DNA of 64,000 nucleotides from Darksidea phi (Eukaryota > Ascomycota > Dothideomycetes > Pleosporales > Lentitheciaceae): assembly GCA_030770425.1 (NCBI GenBank), contig JASJFT010000081.1, positions 62,001 through 126,000 on the forward strand, in the 5' to 3' direction. Below the pieces are notes generated by a model. The model did no database searches, had not been told where the DNA came from, and saw nothing but the letters and a program-made list of their open reading frames with translations. This document shows, piece after piece, positions 56,007 through 64,000 of this stretch. The translations under genes and the position numbers were made by a program. Each line of letters begins with the position of its first letter. The first letter of the stretch is position 1.

Positions 56007-57497
56007 GGATCTGTGCTACATGAATGGATTGGGAGTGCAAGCGGAACGGAAGTTCCTTCGAGAGCAAAGCTTCAAAGAGAAGGTGGCAGATCTTCACAAA
56101 GTTGTCATACCTCTTGTCACAATCGCCAAATTCGAGACCGACACGCCCATCAGTAAGGCCTACATCCCTTGGCACCAAGCTGAAAGACTATGCGACTCAA
56201 TAAATAAGCCTATCAGAATTGCCAAAGAAGGATCGGCTACGGCGACATTGAAGCTAGTGAAAATTGATCGTCACATCGATGGAACCTTGTCAATTGACCG
56301 GCGACTCTTCATGGATATTTTCCACGACTTCGGATTCGATCCTTATTGGCTACATTTGGTCCATTGCTCTGTATATGGTATCTTTTCCCTCCTCAAGAAG
56401 GACGGCGCGCTGTATACCTTCTACTTCCACTCTGTTTTGTATACACTTCTTTGGTCGTACAACGTTCATGAAAGGTGCACGAAAGTCATCATTATACCGC
56501 GAGAAATGGACATGACCAAGCGTCGGCTCTCTATATTCGGTAGCTTCTTGGAATCGATGGAACACCACAAAGCCCTAATCGACGACTGGCGCTTCTGCTC
56601 TTTTTTGTGCGCCATACAGCTTGTCCACTGGATCGAAGACTCAGTTTCCGAGAACCTCAGGGACATTCGTTCCACTGAAACTGAAACTGAACATGGAGCA
56701 TGGCGTATTGTAGGTAAAACCAAAGTTCCTCCACAACCAGATGAGTTGGTGGGTATGTCGAAGAAGATGGGGTTGGCCCTCACACTACTGGCAAACGTTG
56801 TTCGACATGCTTCTATTGCAAGGACTATCCTATGTGACCTACCTTCACAACATCCGCCTCTACCCAGTCAAACATTGACTTTCAAGACCTCCACGACCCA
56901 GTCTTCGATGCCCCAGTCCGGACACACACCCAGTGTGATGGGACAATCCTTCAATTCGGGCACAAGCGGCATTACGGGGAGACCATCCATGGCGGACGAG
57001 ATTGGCGGCGCTGTAGTGTTCTTAACGAATCAAATCGAATCTGGCGAGCTTCAAGCTAGCTACCTCCAGGAGCGGGCTAGAACACAGCATTCAGTAGTAC
57101 GTCAAAGCCATTATACTCGCTTTTTCAAATGACCTGACTGAGGAATTAGATCTTCAACCTGCTTGCTCGCCATGACGCAGAAAGCAGCCAAAAAATAGCC
57201 GAAGCGGCGCAAAAGGACAGCTACTCGATGAAAACCATCGCCATCATGACCATGGTGTTCCTCCCGCCAACCTTCTTCGCAACTCTTTTCGCGATGCCCC
57301 TGCTAAAATGGGACGATCCGCGGGTTATACAGCCAAAATTTGGGATTTATTGGGCTTTCTCGTTGCCATGTACTGCAATGGTTATCCTAATTTGGGACTT
57401 AACCTCAAGTAACGAGAGTATCTTTAGCAAGTGTTGGGGAAAGATTAGATCAGGTAGAAAGGACGAGGCTAGTAAGACTCGCGACTTGGAGAAGTAA
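56007..57497 (+). CDS. CorA-like membrane protein, 5' end lost in gap
   Basis: Downstream of the C run the frame reads LCYMNGLGVQAERKFLREQS and continues to 57096; a 53-nt intron (57097-57149) joins HSV to IFNLLARHDAESSQKIAEAA. The C-terminal part has the fungal CorA-type pair of spans, MKTIAIMTMVFLPPTFFATL with FAMPLLKWD, then FGIYWAFSLPCTAMVILIW, and a charged tail to TAA 57495. The long N-terminal region (WLHLVHCSVYGIFSLL, IIIPREMDMTKRRLSIFGSF) is typical of uncharacterised fungal CorA-like proteins, which usually lack the GMN motif of true Mg2+ channels; none is seen here. The visible part is about 480 residues. The start may be ATG 55718 on the left of the gap (MSIPGALPSRVWFSPIAF), joined through the homopolymer. 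Confidence 0.8.
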
Positions 57498-58499
57498 AAC
57501 GTTCCCCTGAAGGGTTAGGAGAGAATCGAATTAAGTCTTCGACCGCATTCATTATCACCGACGCAACCCTAGATAATAGAGTTACACCCTGATACAGCTC
57601 CATTGAAGGCTTTTGCTAGCTTCGATACTATGAGGGGGCTTGCGAGAAGCACCAATTAATTTCGAAATACAAATTATGCCTATGCCAACGTCAATGCTAA
57701 AGCCTTGCCTTTGCCTCGTTGATAGCCTCTCCACATTCAAAATAGGGCGTGCAAGTGGGTATATTTCGCGCTTTTATTCATGCTATCTTCACCATCAAAG
57801 TTCACCGGACACCAACCTCTCTTGATCCGCTGGCCTTTGGGAAAAGTTGTCTTGCGGCCCAGCACTGACTTCCGTAAACTTCCTCTAAATATTGCCCTCG
57901 ATGGCCTTGCCGACAGCGGTATTACAGGATTCTTCATTATAATGACTGAAGACTTCATCTGGAAGTTTAGATGCAAACTCCAGTTTCCTGATGAAGGACA
58001 TGTAGAAACGTTAAAAGCGCGGAGCTGCAGATTTTAGGATGGACAATGGGAGCATCTGGACTTGTAAGAACAGAATGATACCTGAGGTTGAACACGGCGT
58101 ATGACCACAAGGATCGGGTAGAAATGGTTATATAAAGAACTAAGACCCCGGAGGTGGTGCATCACGATTATTGGACACTACTTCTCGAAACATGCTGCTT
58201 TTGAGACTCTCTTGGGCTGATGGAATCTCACGCTAAACGTAGGGCGCCTAAATATGGAACTGCTTTCGCGACGTGCCATCGAAGCAAATAATAAGGGATT
58301 GCTGGAGACGGGGGGGTTGGGGTCGGGAATGTTGAGCTGAAGAGAGGTGACGCGCACGCGATGCGCCAAAAGTGACCGACCGCGGCGGACAAACTCATTG
58401 AGTCCTTCCTGTCGCATTACTGCGCGCCAAAAGAACCATGGTGTGTTATCGATACCTGAATGTCTTTCTCGTTATTTCTTCTATTCGTCCTGCTTTACC
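57498..58499. other. 1-kb intergenic region
   Basis: No gene is supported; an 85-codon plus-strand frame at 57780-58037 has no domain. Confidence 0.45.
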
Positions 58500-60291
58500 G
58501 GCTACATCGGTCCTAAAAGTTAGGGGCTCCTTCCCAGGCTTAACACGTTCGCTGGCAAGCCAATCACTGGAGGCGCCGTCTGAGTTCTTCGAGTATACGT
58601 CCAGACGATGGATGTCTGTCAGCGCCATCTTGCAATGGCGCCTTGAGACGTTTTGAAAGGAAACGCGTTTTCAACGTATGTGAATTTAAGCGTCTTGCGG
58701 CTGCATCCGTCAATCAGAAGACAGATGATGTTGTTCTTTTCGAAAAGCTGGCTGAAGGGGGTTTCAACCGGGCATTCCTGGCCACTATGCGAGATGGCTT
58801 TCAGTTCGTTGGGCGCATCCCCTATCTAACTACCCAACCGAAAGATCTCGTCGTCGCTAGCGAGGTCGCAACGATGGACTTCGCTCGCACGGCATACCCG
58901 TCCCCAAGGTCTATGGGTACTCACCCACATCGGAAAATGCTGCAGGCACGGAATACATCTTCATGGAGCTCCTTCGCGGAACGAACTTGGGCGACATGTG
59001 GTCTGGCATGTCTGGGAAGGCTAGGATCACCATCATCGCTAAACTCGTGGAGTTGGAGTCGCCACTCTTCGCTCTGCAATTTCCGGCTAGTGGAAGCTTA
59101 TACTATACCAGGGACCTGTAAGCCATTTCCAACGAGGTTGACATTCCTACCGTCGATTTTACGCACGAGCGTCGCTTTTGCATCGGTCCTGATACGACAT
59201 TCGGCCTGTGGTACGGGAAAAGACGCCATGTTCAAACAAATCGTGGACCTTGTACGTATTGGGCCTATCCTACAGATATTCGGATGCAATCTGCGTTGAC
59301 CATCTAATTGCATCGGCTCGTAACTAAACTTCTAAAAATACAGACCCAGTAGCGGCTCTTACGGCGGGCGCCAAAAAGGAAATTGCATACCTGACAAAAT
59401 TTGCTCGAGCGCTCCACCCGTTTCTACGTGTGGGCAGGGAGGTGTACAATTACCAGAAGCAGTCGCTCTCGGAGCATCTGGACAGTCTGGACAAATACTT
59501 GCGAATCGTGCCGTTTCTCGTGCCCAACGACACCGACACCGACACCCTCACACGTCCGACGATAAGACATCCCGACCTTCAGCCTAACAACGTGTTCGTC
59601 TCCGATGACCTTGAGATTACCGGCATGATAGACTGGCAACACTGTATGATACTGCCGCTCTTTCTACAATGCGGCATTCCAAGCAGCTTCCAGAACTACG
59701 GTGACAGCATCTCGGAATCATTGACACCCCCTAAACTACCAGACGATTTTGATGAATTAAGCACAATTCAAGCAAGTTATACTCCATCGTAAGCGTCAGC
59801 TATACTACTTCTATATGGCAACAACCGCAAAGCAGAACCCAACGCACTATGATGCCTTGACAGACGAGTTTAGCACCCTAAGGCGCAAACTATTTCATCA
59901 CGCGAGCGATTCCTAAGAAGGCGATAATCTGACCTTAAAGGCCGACCTAATAGAGCTGACAAAGAGCTGGTCGCGAATAGCCAGTCCAAAATCGAGCATG
60001 AGCGGCGTAGTGAGATCCTCTTGCCCGATCATCTTCTCCGAACACGAGGCGAACAGATGCTTGCGCCTCTATTCTGCGCAGGTCGAGGCAGACGAACAAT
60101 TTGAAGCTTGTCGGGATGCTGTTGGCGTTGGACTTGAGGGGTGGGTACCCTCCGAGCTATATGAGGAGGCTAAACAACGCGAAAGTAAGCTCAAAACCGA
60201 TGCCCTCAATGCGGCCGATTCTGAGGAGGAAAGACTGAGGCTGTACAAGCATTGGATTTTTGATGATTTAGGCGAAGAGGAGTATTTGTAG
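58500..60291 (+). pseudogene. AIM9-type phosphotransferase (APH/kinase-like) pseudogene
   Basis: The order of a fungal aminoglycoside-phosphotransferase-like protein is complete but in several frames: EFFEYTSRRW; VFNVCEFKRLAAASV, LFEKLAEGGFNRAFLATM and VASEVATMDFAR (frame shift near 58895); IPVPKVYGYSPTSENAAGTE and EYIFMELLRGTNLGDMW; YYTRDL followed by TAA; YNYQKQSLSEHLDSLDKYLR; HPDLQPNNVFVSDD with the catalytic Asp and Asn; and GMIDWQHCMILPLFLQCGIP with the metal-binding Asp. A second shift near 59770 leads to LTDEFSTLRRKLFHHASDS, a TAA, then VEADEQFEACRDAVGVG to YKHWIFDDLGEEEYL (TAG 60289). At least two indels and two stops make it non-functional, although all catalytic residues are still readable. 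Confidence 0.88.
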
Positions 60292-62435
60292 TTAATATTC
60301 CGTGATGCAGAAGTATATGCCACGACCATGTGCAGCATTTCCGTTCGCACCGAGAAATTTTTTCGCGTGTTTGACCTTGGAACCATACAACACTTTTGCT
60401 TATGCTCAAGTACTTTTTGGCAAATTAATCGTTCAAGTCTATCCATATCGAAATGATTCATGGTCTGGCGGACAAGAGGCTATTGACATTATGATTAGTA
60501 GGGACTGTATGGCTGCGGAGAGTGGACATTCCTATTCACAGGGCTAAATGATCCAAAATTATTTCGTATGAGCTTTTACGCGATATAATTTACCCGAACG
60601 ACTGATGGCTGAGACCAATATAATAGGTCTCGTGGTCAACGGCGGATGCTTCAATTTTATGTATAGCTAGGCAAGGTATGCACATTTAATTGAGCATATA
60701 GGTTCCCCTTTCACCGACAAAATGGCTGTCAGAATCTTATTGGTGGCTATGAAGGGCGGGCATTACAGCAAGGGCAATGATTTAGCCTAGTCTGGTACTT
60801 GCTGGAAGGGGTAGGGGTTCTGGCGAGAGAAGTAATAATGCAAGCATGTAAGCAAGCGGATAACGCGGAGGCATATGTGATTGCGGTGTTTTCTGGTTTG
60901 AGTTTAGCTCGTGGAATGATTTTACTATGCCGTAAATACTTTGGAGTAGAATTATTGGCATCATGAAATAGCTTAGCTTCCTTCGCTCCTGTGCTTAGAA
61001 CTCTGTGTCGTCCTATGTAACCTCATACGTCATTCACCTTCGGCACGTCATTTACAAAATTGTAGGAAATGATGGAACGATAAAGATTAGTTTGAAGATT
61101 ACCGTGGGTGTCAAAGTAGGAATAGGAGTATTAGCAATACATTCAACCCTACAAGATCCAATGCCTTATAAGTCCCGACTTCGCACGCCGAACAGCACCG
61201 TCACTGAACAAGGGAAGCAATCTGAGAGAGTGCTTGATAGCGGTCTCGCTGACTTTGCCTTGGAGCTCTGCAAGATGCGCGGTCTCGTATTGAGTGATCT
61301 GCTTCGGTTGAAATGCCATGTTATGGAACAGCTGAAGAGAGCGGGAAAATGGACTTCAATGATGAGAGCAATGCGCAAATGTGGCGCTTCAGGCAATCCA
61401 GAACTAGTGAAGATGTTGAGTAACTTCGTGATGACATTGAAGGCAGCCTTTGGTCCCTGTGCCGCACAGCAAAGCTGAACCCCGTAAATATGCGCCAACT
61501 TTTATAGAGGAAGGTTCTATAAGCCTCCTCCTCTTCGCCACTTCCTTTCTTGGCTCACCGTTTCTCAAACTTCCTGTACTTTGCAACGCGGATATTGTGT
61601 CACTGGGACTGTTCTGTTCCTCTGCCGCTTATAGCCGGTCGTAGTTCGGCGTTGACGTTGGGCCGGGAGCTGCAGAGCCCCAACGATTGTGCGCGCATGG
61701 CCAAGTGTACACATCTCCCTGAAATGTGGCAACAAAGCCCGCACCTCGGCATCAGCATCATTCTCATCCCCATCACCATCGCCATGGACATCGCCGGAGA
61801 AGAGCTCATCTTGCTGTCTTCAAGCTCGTCCTCGGCCGCCATTGTCTGCTCCTTATTTGTCGCACAACCTCAGCCTCCACCAAGCCCTCATCGGATGTAC
61901 CCCGCGTAAGCAGCATCTTCTACCGCATGTGCGACCAGCGTCTCGAAATCGGCGTCGTGGATGAGGTGGGTGGAACGGCGGTTGTGGCGTGCTTTCCATG
62001 CTTCCACATGCGCGAGCAGAAGTCGGAAAGGAGGGCGACGGGTTGCGCGTCAGGCAGCAGGGACGGTGTGTGCGCGGGGCTTATGGGCAGGCGTGCCTGT
62101 CCCAATTCGTTCTGCGATACTACATGGTCTTGACATTGATGGAGGAGTGTTTAGTGTTTAGTGTCGGCTGGCGCGAATGTCAAGGATTACGTCAGCTTCG
62201 CGATCCGCGACGTATGAAATTATCGGCAATGGGAACTTGTATCGCCTTTAGCAGGATTGAGAAATGCTATTAGCATTTCAGCAGCTTATTCGTTCGGTGG
62301 CTGTGCCCGCCGAACTCTTTTCAGACCTCATGTTGACGGCGGAGGGGAAAAAATCAAGTTTGTTTACATGGTCGCAACAGCTTTTTCGCGCTGGGGATAA
62401 TTAATGAAGAGAAACCGAGGATGATCTATTGAACA
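60292..62435. other. 2.1-kb region, one weak open frame
   Basis: A 157-codon plus-strand frame (61005-61478) is basic and helix-like in its second half (LADFALELCKMRGLVLSD, then RLKCHVMEQLKRAGKW) but has no recognisable domain. The segment 61550-62270 is GC-rich with overlapping frames on both strands. I call no gene. Confidence 0.4.
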
Positions 62436-63764
62436 TCCACGGTTCTTAATCTTTCCATGGACAGGCACATATCCTCTGCGCGCCACAATATCAACATCCG
62501 CAGACCAAACCTTAATCTATACACTTGGTCACCTAATTCTGCCCCTTCCATCGCCTCCTGGAGCCGTGCTTGCACATTAGCGTCGATCTTGTCATCCATC
62601 GCATCGTCATCGTATAAGCCCTTTAACGAGACGGGGGGACCGTTACTCCAGACCGAAAACACACATTTAATTGACGTTTCCTGCAAAAAGACATGCACCA
62701 CATATTCGGTCCCACAAAGTGACCTCAAGCAAACCAAGAACCCCCTTTCTACGAGCCATCTTCCAGATATCGAGTACCCTGGCTCGCAACACGCATATCT
62801 TAAATTCCCGCGTCCGCAAATCAAACGACACATCATCTTCTGTTAGTTCCAGCCCCTCAGCGCCGACCATAGCCGGACAGGAACACAGTTCGTTGCTTAC
62901 CGCCCTAATGGTTTGGAGAAAAACATCCGCATCCAGGTCCTGTAGTCCACCTGCACTCTCTGCGCACACATGCCCAGCAGCGAGAAGACCCTGTCTCTTC
63001 TTAAAAAGCACTTCATGCTTGCGATATCAATTCAAAAGCTGAATGAGGCCTTCTCCCGGGAAACAGGGATGCGGTAGATGGCGGGGGTACGCAGCAGGCC
63101 TATCAGCCACGAGCGCATAATCTAGCTGTGCTCTATCAGTGCGAAGTACTAAACTTCGCGCGAGCACAATTTCCTGGGTAATCCATGCGCGCTTCCAGTA
63201 CTGGGCGCTCGTGAACGCATTTGTGAGGTCTGTAGAGATGCTCCTTTCCGTTATACAGCACATAGTCCATTTGCACGTCATCTCCAACACGCGTCTTAAT
63301 GTCCTCCTTGTGCTCGAACTCCGCCCACGAGAGATAGGCACCGGGCATGCGGCCCGCCGCCTCCAGGAACGCCGTCACCTGTTCCGACACACCCAACCAT
63401 GCAATAACCTTGCACGCGCCGCCGAAAACAACGCCCATCTGCTAGACTTAGGTGCTCTTTTCTGCATCGTCAGCTTGGTTGATGCAGACAGCGTCAGTCC
63501 ACAGCGGCTGCGAATCGAACTCGATCGTGCCGTCTCAAGAAACTTCATCAGGTTAGGACGGACGAGGACCATCGCGCCATTGATAAGAATGCATCCTAGG
63601 TTTGCGGTCGGCAGGCCGACGCGTAGGGTAAGCAGATATCTTCCTCGCTAATTGTGGTATGGTATATCGTGCACCGGATGGGGCCTTGAGGAGAGAGCTC
63701 TGGCAGTACTGTCAGGACACGGATGCGGCCCTTCGGCGGGGAGTGGGTCGTATGAGAAGGCCAT
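62436..63764 (-). pseudogene. HET-domain protein pseudogene
   Basis: From ATG 63764 the minus strand begins MAFSYDPLPAEGPHPCPDST; after frame shifts it reads ISEEDICLPYASA, TANLGCILINGAMVLVRPNL and MKFLETAR, then LWTDAVCINQADDAEKST, the signature HET block. That frame hits TAA (63450-63448) and TAG (63444-63442), each one C-to-T step from CAA/CAG in the family pattern QVQQM, then continues MGVVFGGACKVIAWLGVS. Another frame supplies YWKRAWITQEIVLARSLVLR (third HET block), and decayed C-terminal frames run to about 62436. The AFSYxWG block is damaged. It is clearly a dead member of the same broad family as the intact gene at 53967-55403, but with the classic CINQ block, so not a recent copy of it. 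Confidence 0.85.
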
Positions 63765-64000
63765 GGTTTCCCTTGCTGGCTCGTGATTTAGTGTGCAGGG
63801 AGACGTTGGGGCAGCCGACCCTCCTCGAAGCGAGCAAGCGTGATTCGTCCCCTTCCCAGCTGCTTATTTTGGCCTTATCATCCACCCCGTGGAAGCAAAC
63901 ACACCCCTAGTTTCATCTCGACGTGACAGCTCTCGTTCTGCCTGGCGCCAGTCTCGTCGCTCGAGTTGCGACACGTTTGCTAATGTCCCATGCATGTCTC
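63765..64000. other. 5' flank of the HET relic
   Basis: No gene recognised; window end. Confidence 0.3.

Noticed and set aside
55538..56156. Open frames reading long poly-Gly or poly-Pro across the gap
   Set aside because: They arise from the G and C homopolymers and N bases of the assembly gap; flanking residues come from a false duplicate.
61005..61478. 157-codon plus-strand frame
   Set aside because: Composition alone is not convincing, no domain is seen, and there is no neighbouring support.
1..64000. CRISPR array, bacterial operon or prophage-like system
   Set aside because: Spliced eukaryotic genes throughout, no regularly spaced short repeats with unique spacers, and no bacterial gene families.

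Overview
The window is nuclear DNA of a filamentous ascomycete (Pezizomycotina). The genes have short introns (about 45-120 nt, mostly near 50) with GT...AG ends and CTAAC/CTGAC-type branch sites. The gene families are typical of that group: CFEM proteins, a CFEM/PTH11-type receptor, HET-domain proteins, an AA9 lytic polysaccharide monooxygenase, an unspecific-peroxygenase-like heme-thiolate enzyme and peroxin Pex8. I cannot fix the class from sequence alone. There is no bacterial, organellar or CRISPR signal, and I found no convincing tRNA or rRNA gene.

Layout. 0-6 kb is a decayed, transposon-hit stretch: the 3' end of a degenerate gene carrying a 72-bp tandem repeat, an uncharacterised gene, a broken pogo-type transposase, a CFEM membrane protein with one frame break, and an O-methyltransferase pseudogene with five nonsense codons. 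6.5-15 kb holds an intact DHA1-type MFS transporter, a Ser/Thr-rich single-pass membrane protein, a five-exon secreted protein, a small unknown gene and an F-box protein. 15-18.8 kb is mostly empty. 18.8-30.7 kb is an oxidoreductase-rich block: a heme-thiolate peroxidase/peroxygenase, a CFEM-GPCR, a secreted GMC oxidoreductase and a FAD monooxygenase, separated by long intergenic DNA with one inverted repeat. 31.6-32.8 kb is a multiply frameshifted relic. 34.4-45.4 kb is the most conserved part: a multi-TM protein, an AA9 LPMO, a 4-TM protein divergent from PEX8, a CCCH zinc finger protein and a peroxiredoxin-like protein. 45.8-47.4 kb encodes a RING protein. 48-64 kb is mixed: relics of a NUDIX hydrolase, a membrane protein, an AIM9-type phosphotransferase and a HET protein lie beside an intact HET protein and a CorA-like membrane protein whose 5' end is lost in an assembly gap.

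How the genes may work together. The secreted GMC enzyme could make H2O2. The secreted heme-thiolate enzyme and the AA9 LPMO can both consume H2O2, and a CFEM-GPCR sits between the first two. Peroxisome import (Pex8) and a peroxiredoxin are nearby. This is a plausible extracellular oxidative set spread over 20 kb, but the spacing and mixed strands mean it is not demonstrably a co-regulated cluster. The many relics with C-to-T or G-to-A type stop codons suggest past RIP-like or neutral decay of accessory genes.
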